A DNA stretch of 64,000 nucleotides from Welwitschia mirabilis (Eukaryota; Gnetophyta; Gnetopsida; Welwitschiales), in NCBI GenBank assembly GCA_051453625.1, contig JBOZIK010000001.1, forward strand, positions 61,072,584 through 61,136,583, in the 5' to 3' direction. This document shows, piece after piece, positions 24,679 through 37,323 of the stretch; the first letter of the stretch is position 1; the number at the start of each line of letters is the position of its first letter. The position numbers and the translations under genes were made by a program. The notes beneath the pieces were generated by a model. That model searched no databases. It worked only from the letters and a program-made list of their open reading frames with translations, and had not been told where the DNA came from.

Positions 24679-25381
24679 CACTCTTTGACTAGACTTTTGC
24701 TAGATCCTTAGCAAAAAGTTGATAAAAAAATGAGAAACATGGAAAAAATAATTAATTAAAAATTTTAAGTATAAATATGCTATAACCTTTTTAAAAATTT
24801 TTGATCAATTTTTAACAATTACGACATCAAAGGTAAAAGAATTCTATGAAAATGAAAGTCATACCCCTAAACTAAAGTTGAACTTTATCCTTAAAGTTAC
24901 AAAGATAAGAAATTTAATACAAGGCTTTTGAAAACAATTTAATTACATGGCTAGCAAATGATTTTTATGAATGTATTTGGATAACAATATAATATAAGGC
25001 TTAAATTAAAATGCACTCTTTAAAAAACACAAAACATGAAACCTAACACATTTGCTTATTCCATAAGATAGACTACCTAGATTGATGGCCATATTTATTC
25101 AAAATTTATCAAATTTTATTCTAAAAAATGTGTTACAATATTACAAAGACAAGATATCCTTTAAGTAAACTTAAAAGCAATAAAAAATCTATTAAGTAAA
25201 TATCTAAGTACATAAGTTAAAGAAAATAGGCATAAATGCATATCCTAATTTTACCTATTACATTTTAATTTAACTTTTTTACAATCATGCTTTGTTCCTT
25301 GTTTCAATCATTTTGATCTAATTGAACATTTAATGTTATGATATTTTCTTGCAATAGAGTTAAGAATGTTGATGTATTTAA
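24679..25381 (-). other. 3' non-coding region of E3
   Basis: Polypurine tract remnant next to L4 (minus strand AGTCAAAGAGTG). The remainder aligns with 31.0-31.7 and 38.6-39.3 kb, including the piece AAAAAGTTGATAAA/AGAAATGAGNAACATGGAAA. No coding signal. Confidence 0.6.
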
Positions 25382-25491
25382 TGCTACATTTCCAGCAAGT
25401 ATTTGTAGCCCTAATGTAGTTGATCATGTCATTAGATAAATCATTAGAGCTACATTTCCAATTAGCATTTAAGCCATGATGTAGTTAACTA
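25382..25491 (-). repeat. Tandem hairpin-like repeats, E3 copy
   Basis: Unit A has GCTACATTTCCAGCAAGT and CCTAATGTAGTTGATCATG. Unit B has GCTACATTTCCAATTAGCAT and GATGTAGTTAACTAAACCC. Spacing is again about 65 bp. The arms CTACATTT and TAATGTAG can still pair except at the tip. Confidence 0.65.
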
Positions 25492-25637
25492 AACCCAATT
25501 TTTAATTAATAATTAAATAATGTGTTTTTTGAAGAGGTGTTTTTTCTTTTTTCTTTCAAATTACTCCTTCTCATATTCCATACATTTTTTATGCCTATAA
25601 AGGGGTTATTGGCCCATTAGTATAATCAAGACAATTC

Positions 25638-26316
25638 TTATCCTCATAAAATGCTTTAACAATAATTAACTTAGCATGAAAGTAGNNNNNNNNNNNNNNN
25701 NNNNNNNNNNNNNNNNNNNNNNNNNNNNNNNNNNNNNNNNNNNNNNNNNNNNNNNNNNNNNNNNNNNNNNNNNNNNNNNNNNNNNNNNNNNNNNNNNNNN
25801 NNNNNNNNNNNNNNNNNNNNNNNNNNNNNNNNNNNNNNNNNNNNNNNNNNNNNNNNNNNNNNNNNNNNNNNNNNNNNNNNNNNNNNNNNNNNNNNNNNNN
25901 NNNNNNNNNNNNNNNNNNNNNNNNNNNNNNNNNNNNNNNNNNNNNNNNNNNNNNNNNNNNNNNNNNNNNNNNNNNNNNNNNNNNNNNNNNNNNNNNNNNN
26001 NNNNNNNNNNNNNNNNNNNNNNNNNNNNNNNNNNNNNNNNNNNNNNNNNNNNNNNNNNNNNNNNNNNNNNNNNNNNNNNNNNNNNNNNNNNNNNNNNNNN
26101 NNNNNNNNNNNNNNNNNNNNNNNNNNNNNNNNNNNNNNNNNNNNNNNNNNNNNNNNNNNNNNNNNNNNNNNNNNNNNNNNNNNNNNNNNNNNNNNNNNNN
26201 NNNNNNNNNNNNNNNNNNNNNNNNNNNNNNNNNNNNNNNNNNNNNNNNNNNNNNNNNNNNNNNNNNNNTTATCCTCATAAAATGCTTTGACAATAATTAA
26301 CTTAGCATGAAAGTAG
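25638..26316. other. Gap (583 N, 25686-26268) between duplicated 48-bp flanks
   Basis: The 48 bases before the gap (25638-25685) recur immediately after it (26269-26316) with one difference. Siblings E4 and F have this sequence once. The gap is most likely an unmerged overlap, with no missing DNA. Confidence 0.85.
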
Positions 26317-26979
26317 ATTCCACCTTAATTCAATCATATTTTCCATTTGGAAGACCTCAAGTAAAGCTAAAACTTAATAGATTAACTTGAAAATTAGCTA
26401 AACCTTTTCTTGAAAAACTATAAGTAAAATTAAATTTTACCTAATCTATAATAATAATAATGTAATCACTTATTAATGGTTTATTTCATTAAGGGCCATC
26501 GACCAAGATCATTTAATCTAAGGAATGCATAGATGGATGGAAGGAGAACGTGGTTGGTGAATTTTATTAGGAATAGAAGAAATGGAAGAGACAAAAAATG
26601 GGTTTTAAAGAAATGATGATTTATTTTGTGATGCAGATGAAATTTTGGATTTCTTATCTAAAAATGTTTAAGCTAGTGATTATATAGGTGGAAGTTCTTG
26701 AGTAGTTTAAGGCATGAAAGTGTGTTTTAATATTTTTGACTAAAAAACTATTCTAAAAGGAAAATTTATGTCAAAAGAAAAATCTAATTTAAAATCACAT
26801 AAAGAAAATAAAAATTTTACAAGGGATTTTCCAAGGTATTGCATGCATGAAGGTTTTAAGTGGTGAATGAAATAGTTAAATGATTAATTGAAATTATACA
26901 AAGCATTCAGTGATGAAAAAGAAATCGTATAAGAATTTATGCATGAATCCATAAAACCTAAAAGAAAATTAATGATAGT

Positions 26980-28960
26980 AGTAAAATTAATGGTTTAAAA
27001 TTCAAAAGTTTTCCATCCTTTAGCTTGTTTATGTTTACTCAATAACTTATGTAAGACATCATTTTGGGTTGAAAACAAAGATGAGTTAAAGACCATTAGA
27101 GAAGGTGAATGATCATTAAGAAAAGTATTAGAAGATGGATCCAAAGATATGGAAGGTTTGTCTTCTTCATTAAGGTTTAAATCTTACTTAGAAGGTAAAG
27201 ATAAAAATTACATAATTGGCTTAAAAGGTTATTAATAAAAATACTGTTTAAAGAATGAATCATAAAAAGGCTCTTAGCTAATTTTCTTCTCTTCATTGAG
27301 GTTGATAAAGAATTCTTCCTCGTGGTTTCTTAAGCAACATTGGTTAAAGTTCAAAGATAGGTTCATTTTATATTGTATTAATGTTATTCATTGGTTTGTT
27401 CTCTATTGTGTAACTTTTCAATTTGTAATCTCCCTCAAATTGTTACTTACTAACCACTGATTGGTCATTGTCAGATGTGTCTAATCTTACTCTAAAAGTA
27501 TAACCTATTTACACCTAATTTATCACTTTCTAAGGCATTCATAAATTCAATGCTTTCTTGGATGGTCTTATATGTTTTTTCATGGTTTGCTTTAAGGGTT
27601 TCTTTTTCATTCCTAATAGATATGTTTTGGGTGTCATGAATTTAGTGTTATTAATTCTTATAAAGTTTTCAAGGCTATTAGATTCATGGACTGTAGGAAG
27701 ATTTTCTTCTTGTTATAGGTTGAGAGCCCTAAGGATTTGGTCATTAGTTTAGGCTATTTGTTAAAGGATTTAATTAATGTTCTACTTAGTTATGTTAGTG
27801 GTTTCTTTTAAATATTGTAAATAGAAGTGAAGTTATATTGAAAAAATATTCATTAGGACCTTCTAAAACTCTTTGAAAGGTATCTTTAAAGAAATATAGA
27901 TGGATTATTGGACACATGAAGATGATGGATGGTGGTTAAATGATAAAGGATATGAGAAATGAGATGAAAGATAAGGACTAAAGAATGATGAATATGGATA
28001 GGAGAATGAAGAGTAAGAATTTTGAGAGGTGAATAAAGGCATAAAATCAAACTTTCTTAGTTCATAGTAGGGATTTTTAAATTTAAAATTACAAGGACAT
28101 ATATATATNNNNNNNNNNNNNNNNNNNNNNNNNNNNNNNNNNNNNNNNNNNNNNNNNNNNNNNNNNNNNNNNNNNNNNNNNNNNNNNNNNNNNNNNNNNN
28201 NNNNNNNNAAAGGCCATCACAAAATAGTAAATTTGTTAAATTATCTAAATCTTCTACTAGGTTCAATGTGTTGTTCACTTTAACATCATGATTTATGTTA
28301 TCAATATTTCTTAAAACATTTTCACTTGATTAATGAACTTATTAAAAAAATAACGTTGGCACTAGAATTTTTTAAGCTAAGGGTATACCTTCCATTTTTT
28401 TCTAAGAAACAAAAATTAGAACATATCTAGATATTTTAATAGGAATTTTAAAAAATTTCTTATCCATAGATATTTATAATGCAATATTTAAATAAAGATA
28501 AATCAACATTACCATCATAAAATTACACATACATAATCATCACATCAGTTTATCTCACACTAGCATCATACTAAGCATTTCTTGAAGAATATGAATTATT
28601 ATTTCTAAGGATGTGTACACACATATACACACACACATACACATGTATATATAAATATAATATATATATATATATATAATACTCTTCAAAGGTTTATTTA
28701 GGTCTATTAAAGTCTCCTAGAGTATTTTTGAGTTATTCATTGTTTTGAAAGCTATAGGAATAGATAGGTTATTATTCAAAAGGTGTTTGAAATAAGTGGA
28801 GTGTTTAGCTCATTGTTAAGTCTTAGAAAAATGGGTTACAGTTTTATTTAAAGATTTACATTTTTCTAATTTTTCATAATTTAAGATGAAGCCTATTATC
28901 TAAAAAGTCTTAAAAAGATCCTAAGAGGTTTTAGTTTAAGATATAAAGTGTTCGAGGTAA
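26980..28960 (-). pseudogene. Gag-like region and RT start of E3, decayed
   Basis: Minus-strand coding relic equivalent to the one in E4. The block at about 27.0-27.09 kb is the counterpart of the RT-start peptide of E4. The segment at 27.56-27.83 kb is the counterpart of the Gln-rich end of the gag-like region. The leader with a counterpart of the ACTAG-x-TGGCATCAGCTAAGGG motif lies near 28.97 kb. Stops are frequent. The plus-strand frame at 27558-27752 is a shadow. Confidence 0.5.
28097..28680. repeat. Extra insertion in E3 flanked by AT microsatellites
   Basis: Compared with E4 (continuous around 41345-41400) E3 has about 580 extra bases between ACAAGGACAT and CAAAGGTTTA. The insertion contains an AT run, a 100 N gap (28109-28208), about 400 bp of unknown DNA, and an (AC)n/(AT)n tract at 28613-28679. 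The inserted piece is not recognised. Confidence 0.55.
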
Positions 28961-29537
28961 GAAACCAGTAACATTAGTTAGGGGAGGTATAGTTCAAGTG
29001 GTTTTAACAGAAATAGTTTGGAAAAAACACAGAGGATACGTGTAGTTTACATAATAGGTTTTAGGTTGCAAGGTCTAAAAAATTTATAGTAGAAATTAAA
29101 ATCGATTTGTAACTTAATTAAATTAAACTTAAGAAAATAGCCCTAAACAAATTTTATTTTTTTCAAAAATTTTAAAAGAAATAAAAAATAAATTAGAACT
29201 AAAAGATTTATAGAAATTTATAGAAATATAAAAACATAAAATTACATAAGAAAAATCATGAGAGTTTAAAATCTAGTTTTCTTCCATTTTTTGATCTTAG
29301 TTTCAATTTTACCTGTAAGAAAGTTGTTAGATTTGCAACATAAAATATCATATATAGAAATGAATTTTTAAACCAGTACCCATTACTAGAAGGAAAAGAG
29401 AATACAAAAATGAAAGAAAAACATACTAGTTCAAGTATCACTAGAAAAAGGACTAGTATCCACCACTGGAAAAGTAAATAATAACTCAAAAAATTAAAAA
29501 AAAATCATCTACTCTTGAAAACAATTATTATTTCAAT

Positions 29538-29555
29538 ATCCTTAGAAGTGGTGCA
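29538..29555 (-). promoter_or_regulatory. Decayed tRNA-Asp primer-binding site (E3)
   Basis: Plus strand ATCCTTAGAAGTGGTGCA region just inside the 5' LTR. It matches the tRNA-Asp site at about 10 of 18 positions, most differences being transitions. The position relative to L5 supports the call more than the sequence does. Confidence 0.5.
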
Positions 29556-29567
29556 AAATTTATTCAG

Positions 29568-31008
29568 TGTACAGCAGTGAACTGGATTTAATTAGGTGAA
29601 GCACTTACTATTATTCTTACATAGGGATATATGTGATAATTTAATAAAAACATACATAATTATTCTAACTTGTAATGGAATTAAAACAAACTAAAAAACT
29701 AAAAAGTTAAGATGAAAAAAATCTTTAATTAGTAGTGCAATGTAACAAAAATTTTTCAAGGATCTAATTAATTTGTCAAACACTCCACCTTTACTCTAAT
29801 GATTCCTGTATCCTAAAACATAAACAAAATTATCAAGCCATTAAGGCTAGTATGGAGGAATAATCTCATCCACAACATGAGTGTTGGTGAGTTATGTAGT
29901 CTAACTAATTCTTCATAGTCTTTCATAAGCGTGAAAAGCATGAATAAATTTACACAAGATCTATCAAATAATAGTAAGTACAAAATACTAGAAGTAATAT
30001 AAAACAACTAACTTAATATGAAAAAATTTGATAATCGAGTAAGCTCACTTAAAGATTACTAATGCCAAATGAATTATGCAATAATAATAAAAGGGAGAAA
30101 CCTACTTAAAAACTACTCCTACCTAAATATTACTATGGATAATGAATTATGTAATAATAATGAAAGGATTTAAGCCAATTCTTATATTAAAATCTAAAAT
30201 AAATATACATTACATCAAATGGAAAAAGAGATAAATAATAAGAAATCCTCAACTATCTTTGAATCATTTGCCCCTAAGAAAGAGGATTAGAGCATCATAA
30301 TGTCCTAGCCTCCAAGTCTTCCCCATATTAAGCCAATCAAAAAATGGTTACAATGGCACTCAAGGCCCTTTTACAAATGAGGGAAGATTTGATGAGTTTA
30401 ATAATGATTACATTAGATGGGAGGTTACATAAGATAGGTTAATTAAGGCTAATTAAATAAAGAGGAAATTATAATTTTTAGCATATAGCCACAAGGAAAG
30501 ATTCCTTGTCTTCTTATGCAAACATGATGATGACATGTCCTTTAACTACTGATGGTGTTGTCAACAAATTCCATGTCATGTTTCTTCCACATAGCATCTT
30601 TGTTACTGACACATATCACTGTGACATGTCATCTTATACTTCTACCTAGCCTCATCAGATTCAAAGATTTATTATGGTTTATTTCCAACTTAATTCATAA
30701 GTGCAAGTGATGAATTTTTCTAATGGATTTAGAAATATGAGTTTAAACCATATTTTCTTAGAATATTAGTAGTACCTATCATCTTGATCAGTGATGTCAG
30801 CATTTGGTGTTGAAATTTTATCAGTTTGGGCACAATTCTTCTAAAGGCAGTAATATACTTGCTCATGTTAATGAAATTCATAATTTCATGGAGAGTGATA
30901 AAAAGAATAGAAAACATTAATATGTGATAAAACATGAATTTAATGTTTCATTGTATGCTAAATTAATCAATTATACTTACTTAAAATATTAATTTTTACA
31001 TGTAAATA
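29568..31008 (-). repeat. LTR L5, shared by E3 and F
   Basis: About 1.44 kb, from TGTACAGCAGTGAACTGG to GTAAATA. It is the 5' LTR of E3 (primer site on its low side) and at the same time the 3' LTR of the unit at 31.0-33.4 kb (polypurine-side sequence on its high side). The TATA position has become TTTTACAA (about 30368). A local 55-60 bp duplication (CACTTAAAGATTACTAATGC and CTACCTAAATATTACTATGG, 30048-30140) lies in U5/R. Small minus and plus frames here are not genes. Confidence 0.75.
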
Positions 31009-33428
31009 CACCTCCAATTAGATTTTCACTAGACCTTTAACAAAAAGTTAATAAAGAAATGAGTAACATGAAAAATTTGACTAAGTAAAAATATTAAGTA
31101 TGGAGATGATATAACATTTTGAAAAGTTTTAATTAATTTTTAATAATTAAGGCATTAAAATCAAAATATTCTATGAAAACGAGTGTCATACCCTTAACCA
31201 AAGTTGAAACTTTATCCTCAAAGTTACAAATATAGAAAATTTGATACAAGGCTTTTAAGAAGAAGTTAATTGCATTGCTAGAAAATGATTTTGATGAATG
31301 TATTTAGGGAAGACTGTAATGTAAAGCTTCAACTAAAATGCAATATTTAGGAAACACAAAACATGAAACCTAATTAAAAATATTTATCCACATTTTTCAT
31401 AAGATAGATTACCTAAATTAATGGCTACAATTATTGAAACTTTCTTAATTTTATTCTACAAAATGCATTATAATATCACATAAATAAGATATTTTCTAAG
31501 TAAACTTACAACTAATCAAAAATTAGTTAAGTAAATCTCTAAGTACATAAGTTAAAGAAAGTAAGTACAAAAGTAACTTCCAATTCCATCTTTTTTCATT
31601 TTAATTTACCTTTTCTATAATCATGCTTTATTCCTTGTTTTAACCATTTTGATTGAATTGGGCATTTAGGGTTATGACATCTCCTTCCTATAGAGTTAAT
31701 CATATTAATGTATGAAGGAGTTAGTACTACATTACCAGTGAGCATTTATAACCCCAATGTAATTGATCATAATATAAGATCAATCATTAAAGCTACATTA
31801 CTAGTGAGCATTCATAGCCCTAATGTAGTTAACTAAAACCAACTTTTTATTAATCATTAAAAAATGTTATTTTGGAGAGAATATTAGTTTAATTACTCCT
31901 TCTCGTATTCAATACATTTTTTATGCAAATAAAGGATTCATTGGCTTATTAGCCTAATCAAGAAAATTATTATCCTCATAAAATGTTTTAAAAATCATTA
32001 ACTCAATAAAAGTAAATTACACCTTGATTCAACCATATTTTTCATTTGAGATACCTTAAGTGAAACTAAATCTTAATAAGTTAACTCAAAAATAAGTAAA
32101 ACCTTTTCTTGAAAAACTACAAGTAAACTTAAATTCTACCTAATTTGTAATAATAATGTGATCACTTATTAATGATTTATTTTATTAAGGGCCATCAACC
32201 AGCATCATCTAATCCAAGGAACTTATGGATGGATGTAAGGGAAGGAGGGTTGGTGGATCTTATTAGATAATGAAAAAGGGGAATGATGCATGAAGATTCT
32301 TGAGGTGATGGTGATTTATTTGGGGGTGTAGGTTGAATTTTAAATTTCCTAAATGGTAATGTTTAAGATGGTGATTATACAAGTGGTAGTGCTTAGATTC
32401 TTTAAGACATGAAATGGCATTAAGCACAATATTTTTTAGGATTTTTAACTTCTTTAAACTAAAACTTAGTCTAAAAGTAAACTTTACACTAAAAAAAATC
32501 TAATTTAAAATCACATAAAGAAACTAAAAATTTTGCAAGGGATTTCACAAGGTATTGCATATGTGAAGGCTCATGATGGTGAATGCAAAACTTAGATGAT
32601 AAAACAAAATTATACAAAAAGCATTTAGTGATGAGAGATAATCCTTATAAACATTTATACTTGAATCCACAAAAGATGGAAGAACATTAATATTAATAGT
32701 AAAATCAATGAGTTCAAAACCAGTAATTATCCAACCTTTATCCTACTTGTGTATACTCAACAACTCATGCAAGACATGGTTTTGGAATGAATACAAAGAA
32801 AGTAAAAGCCATTGAATACGGTAAATGACTATTATAAAGAGTATCAAAAGATGATTCCAAAGGTGTATAGGGTTTTTACTCATCATTAATATTTGAGTTT
32901 TTCTTTGGAATTAAAGATGAAAATGGTATAATAGGTTCAAGAGGTTATGTAGAAAAAGATAAAGGTTTCTCAAAGTATAAATCCTAAAAAGGCTTTTGGC
33001 TAATGTTATTTTCTTAATTAAAGTTTTTAAGGGATCCTTTATCATATGGTTGCAGAAGTGATGAAGGTTGTAGTTCAAAGAAATGAATGTTCTTTCTTTT
33101 ATTTATATCGCTTATGGATTTGTACTTTATTCTATAGCTTTCTAGTTTTTAATATCTTTCAAATATTTTCTTACTTACTCTAGATTGATCATCATTAGAT
33201 ATGTCTAATCCTACTCTAAAGTATAGCCTCTTTGTGCTTAATTTCTCACTCTTTAAGGCATGTCTAGACTTAAGGTCTTCTTAGATATCCTTTTTGGTTT
33301 TATTGTGGGCTTCTTCTTGATTTCTAAGGGATATGGTTTGGGTGGTATTAATTCTAGTATCATTAATTTCTTCAATTTTTTCAGGCTCATGGAATGTAAG
33401 AAGACTTTATTATTTTTCTTATTATTGA
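31009..33428 (-). mobile_element. Truncated Athila-like unit F (interior only)
   Basis: Minus-strand interior upstream of L5: polypurine side at 31009, 3' non-coding region, hairpin-like repeats at 31725-31831, RT-start block at about 32.72-32.80 kb and gag-like region up to the gap at 33429. The 5' leader and 5' LTR are missing; after the gap the sequence belongs to a different element on the other strand. The plus-strand frame at 33260-33544 is a shadow extended by N. Confidence 0.6.
31725..31831 (-). repeat. Tandem hairpin-like repeats, F copy (best preserved)
   Basis: Unit A: CTACATTACCAGTGAGCAT, then CCCCAATGTAATTGATCAT. Unit B: GCTACATTACTAGTGAGCAT, then CCCTAATGTAGTTAACTAAA. Unit B has perfect 8-base arms (CTACATTA and TAATGTAG) around a loop of about 20 bases. 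In unit A one arm base is changed G to A. Confidence 0.7.
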
Positions 33429-33528
33429 NNNNNNNNNNNNNNNNNNNNNNNNNNNNNNNNNNNNNNNNNNNNNNNNNNNNNNNNNNNNNNNNNNNNNNNN
33501 NNNNNNNNNNNNNNNNNNNNNNNNNNNN
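33429..33528. other. Assembly gap (100 N) at an element boundary
   Basis: A 100 N placeholder of unknown true size. Left is minus-strand Athila-like interior, right is the LTR of a plus-strand gypsy element. The real junction is hidden in the gap. Confidence 0.9.
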
Positions 33529-33813
33529 CTATTATATTAGTTAGGAACTTTCCTAAAACTTATCCATGTATATGATAAAACAAGTGAACATCCTATCAAC
33601 TTCATACAAGATATCTTTGTGAGATGAAAACAAAAGTTAGGAATAAATATAGGACACAATTTTGACATTGTAATTACATGTAAACTAGAAAGATCTATAA
33701 TTAAGTAGTAATTATGTTATTTAATTATTTTAAACAATATAATGTTTTAGTAGGGTCTTAGTAGGAAGCTTAAAAAAGTGCTTAATTTGTGTAATTAAGG
33801 TTAGGGTATTACA
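33529..33813 (+). repeat. 3' end of the 5' LTR (Tekay/Del-like)
   Basis: The LTR ends in GGTTAGGGTATTACA, directly followed by three A and the primer site. The LTR start lies in the gap or is missing. Confidence 0.6.
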
Positions 33814-33816
33814 AAA

Positions 33817-33835
33817 TGGTATAAGAGCCTAGGTT
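33817..33835 (+). promoter_or_regulatory. Primer-binding site, initiator tRNA-Met type
   Basis: TGGTATAAGAGCCTAGGTT, near-identical to the common plant site TGGTATCAGAGCC(T)AGGTT. It lies four bases after the ...TTACA end of the LTR. Confidence 0.85.
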
Positions 33836-34826
33836 AATTTAAATCATATCTATGTTAATTACTTAAAAATAAATCTAACTATATCCATTATAAAGTTAAT
33901 TAATAATTAACTAAAAAATTAATTATATTCATGATAATCCTAATCCCTAAAGTAATCATGGAATTAATGATACTCATAAGTATCCCAAGTCATAAATAAC
34001 TATAGAATTAATTATATTGATAGTTACCTTAATTACCCAATAATTACGAAGTTAATTATACCTATTATAATCCTGTCTTATGAATCATCTTGAAGTTAGT
34101 TACATATAAGATAATTCCCATTTCCTAAGCAAACATGAAATTAATCATATTTCTAATAATCCCGATCCTTAAATAATCATGAAATTAATCATATCCATGA
34201 AAGTCTTAATCTATAAATGATTGACTAAAGTAAATCAATGCTAACCCTAATAACCGTGCAGTTAATAATCCTAGTTACTAAATAATTATATCCATGAAAA
34301 TCACAATGATTAATTAATCATAAAGTTGATTATACCCATGATTATTTTAATCTCTAAATCATCATTAAGTTAATTGTATTCATGCTAACTCGATGCCCTA
34401 AGCAATCTTAAGTAGCTAATTAATACTTAATCATGTCTCTAAAAATTTTATTACCTTATAGACATGGATAATGATCTTTACTCATAAAACCCACAATCTA
34501 ATATGATAGCTTATAGAGCTTGATCATTCTAAGAAAAACATAAATAAATATATCATATGTATAGATACCCTTAAAAATAATCAAACCTTTAACTAATTTA
34601 TAATAACTACATTACTAATCATAAAACTCCCCTCTATGCTTTCTAATTATAACCCTTATTAGTAACTTATAAGCCTAATAGAACAAATCCCTTTGTAAGT
34701 AAGTAAGGAGAATTAACTTGATAATTTAGCTTAAATTAATTAACCGATGATTATAACATAATCTTTATTAATTTCGTATGAACTTCAACCTTTAATATAA
34801 TATTTATCTTATTATCAACCTTCCAT

Positions 34827-35600
34827 ATGGCTCACCATCATCAACCAAGTCTTGAGGTCAATTCAAGTACACCAACTAATTAAAATCAAGATAGCTCAAA
34901 GACTAATCAACAATGTAATGATGGAGATTAATCTCCCACCACTCTTAATCCAGAGGCCTTAATGAGTGCATTTATATAGTTTCTACCATAGATAGTAAAT
35001 TAAGAGCAAAACCCACAAATAAAAAATGGTAGTAATTAACCTAATAAGGATGTGGATATGAAGAATTTAATTCAAACATTTATTAAGTTAAACCCATCAA
35101 AATGTGTAGAAGGTTCAGATCTATCAAAAGAAAAAGCATGGCTAAGTAATGTTGAAAAAGTTATAGCCACCTTAGGATGTGATGAATATAAAAAGGCTTC
35201 TTTAGCTATTTACATGTTACAAGGAGAAGTTAACTTATAGTAGAAAACAGAGATGGAAAAGTTAGACAAGTTGTAACTTTCATGGGAATAATTTGAGCAC
35301 ATATTTAAGGAAAAGTATATCACTAAGTTCTACATTCATCAAAAGATTATCAAATTCAATAATCTCAAGCAAGTTCATAATGTAACCATAGCTTTTCATG
35401 AATATAAATTCGTGGGAATATTAAGATATCTATCGCATATGCATCTTAATCAAAAAGTCAAAGAAAATATCTTTATTGATAGTTTTCGTGCTTCTCTTGC
35501 TACTAAAGTATCTATGTTTTTAACCTAGAACTTTACCTGAGTCTATAGAGAAAGCAAAAACAGTAGAACCAAATTGGCAAAGACAACAAAAAAACAAAAA
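34827..35600 (+). pseudogene. Gag of the Tekay/Del-like element, decayed
   Basis: ATG at 34827 opens a frame that continues in phase to the open stretch 35052-35240. It contains LIQTFIKLNPSKCVEGSD, AWLSNVEKVIATLGC and AIYMLQGEVNL, a good match to the retrotransposon gag domain. After stops it goes on with FEHIFKEKYITKFYIHQK and IDSFRASLATKVSMFL. Stops fall where Gln or Trp is expected. No clear zinc knuckle is seen. Confidence 0.75.
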
Positions 35601-35989
35601 ATGAATTTCTCCTAAAGGTTTTAGCTTTAAAAAAAATCAACCACATGTAACTCATGGCAATAAGAATTAGAATTTTAGTAGGAGTAATGTTACTAGTAAT
35701 AATATCAGAAACAAGAATTTCAACCAAAACAAATATGCACCATTTAATAGGTATTAGAATGTTCCCAGTTAGAGTCACATGAGTAATCAACTATAAAGAT
35801 CTAATTTTAAGCAGAATCCTAACTAAAGTCATTATTAAGGTTAATCTAATAATGGCTTTTAATGCATTAAATATAAAGGAAATAACAAGGTTAGAAAATA
35901 TCTATTAGTTACTAAAAGCCAATTGAGATAATAATAGAAAAAATCCTCAAGGATCACATATCATTCAGCAATCAATTTGATGAATTTGA

Positions 35990-36260
35990 GTAGTAATAGA
36001 TAATCAAGGGGTGCAATTTTAGAGCTTAGTCATAGAAGGTAAAGCTTTACTTAATAATATAAAAATAATTTTTTTAATTGATTATGAAGCAACTTATTGC
36101 TTTATACTCCCTAGAGTTGTTTTAAGAGAAAAATTATATTATACTCCAATCGAGGGATGGATAGAGCTTACAAATAGGTTCATAACTAAGGTTAATCAAT
36201 ATGTCTAGCATTCTACTTTAAGTAAGAAAGATTTATAGATGGAACTGATTATTATCAACC
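35990..36260 (+). pseudogene. Protease remnant of the Tekay/Del-like element
   Basis: A weak match to the aspartic protease region: LIDYEATYCFILPRVV in place of the usual DSGATHSFIS-type motif. The catalytic DSG is not intact. Placement between gag and RT supports the call. Confidence 0.5.
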
Positions 36261-36385
36261 TAGGAAAATATGATTTTTTTTTTTCAGTTAATCAAAGCAA
36301 GGCAATTATAAATTATTAGAAGTGTCAAGTAGAGATGACAAATTGTGGTTAAATAATAACCTTTCAAGGCCAATTCAAATCAGCT

Positions 36386-37318
36386 ATGAATAACTTACTT
36401 ACAGCTAAGCATATAAAAAGGAAAATTAAAAAGGAATTGTTAGTTTATATGCTTTTTCTAAAATCAGCTAACATAAAGAAAGGAGAAACTTCAATGGTAA
36501 GTATACCAATAATCCAAGATTATCTTGACGTATTTACATCAGAATTACTAGGAATGCCACATATGTGAGAATTTGAGTTTTTTATTGATTTGATTCTAGG
36601 AACTTAGTCTATTTCCAAAGCACCATATAGAATGTCTCCTACAGAAATGAAAGAATTAAAAATTTAGCTTGAAGAACTTCTATAACAAGGTTTTATTCAT
36701 CATTGTGTATCTTCATGGGGTGCACTAGTGTTATTTGTAAAGGAAAACGATGAAAAACATAGGTTATGCATTAATCATAAATAATTAAATAATGTTACAA
36801 TTAAGAAAAACTATCCATTACTAAGAATAGATGATTTCTTTACTAAACTCAAGAAAGCTAAGGTATTTTTCAAAGTCAATTTAAAAATTGGATACCATCA
36901 AGTTTGAATTAAGGAAGAAGATACTTATAAAGAGCATTATAAGTTAATTGTCATATGCCTTTTGATTTAACTAATCCCCTTATAGTATTCATAAGCCTTA
37001 TGAATCACATCTTCTAGGCATATCTTAATTCATTTATAATTGGGTTTATTAATGACATTCTCATTTATTCTACATCTCATAAGGAACATGAAAAACACTT
37101 AAGAATAGTCTTTTACACTTTAAAAAATCACCGACTATATGATAACATGGAAAAATGTTCTTTCTGCAAGGAATCCATTTAGTTCTTAGGTCATGTAGTA
37201 TCTATGGAGGGTATCTTAATTGTTCCAAATAAAGTTAAGAAATTATGGAATGACAAGCACCTACAACTATTACTGAGGTTAAAAGTTTCCTGGGTCTTGC
37301 TAGGTACTATCTAATGGT
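36386..37318 (+). pseudogene. Reverse transcriptase fragment (Tekay/Del-like)
   Basis: Recognisable RT blocks in order: SISKAPYRMSPTEMKELK (about 36610), QGFIHHCVSSWGALVLFVKE (36700), HRLCINHK (36760), [19 protein letters not shown] (36805), [10 protein letters not shown] (36880), MPFDLTNPLIVFISLMNHIF after a frameshift near 36950, FINDILIYS (37042), and VKSFLGLARYYL (37275) after another shift. Two catalytic Asp positions are Asn (VNLK for IDLR; FIND for FIDD). The sequence ends exactly where L6 begins. The 60-codon open piece 36386-36568 is part of it. Confidence 0.88.
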
Positions 37319-37323
37319 AGCTT

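Larger units (their letters stand above)
22640..31008 (-). mobile_element. Athila-like LTR element E3, two LTRs
   Basis: Minus-strand unit with 5' LTR L5 (29568-31008), decayed primer site (29538-29555), internal DNA 24679-29560 and 3' LTR L4 (22640-24678). The internal order matches E4: leader, gag-like region, RT start near 27.0 kb, then the long 3' non-coding region with hairpin-like repeats. It carries three N gaps and an extra insertion at about 28.1-28.68 kb. L5 is also followed directly by the 3' interior of another unit (F), so it serves both units. Confidence 0.7.
33529..37323 (+). mobile_element. Tekay/Del-like Ty3/gypsy element, 5' part only
   Basis: Plus-strand element made of the 3' end of a 5' LTR, a primer-binding site, gag, protease remnant and about the first two thirds of RT. 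It stops at 37323 where LTR L6 begins. RNase H, integrase, chromodomain and 3' LTR are not found further on in the window. The tRNA-Met primer site and RT sequence point to the Tekay/Del (chromovirus) group. Confidence 0.75.
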
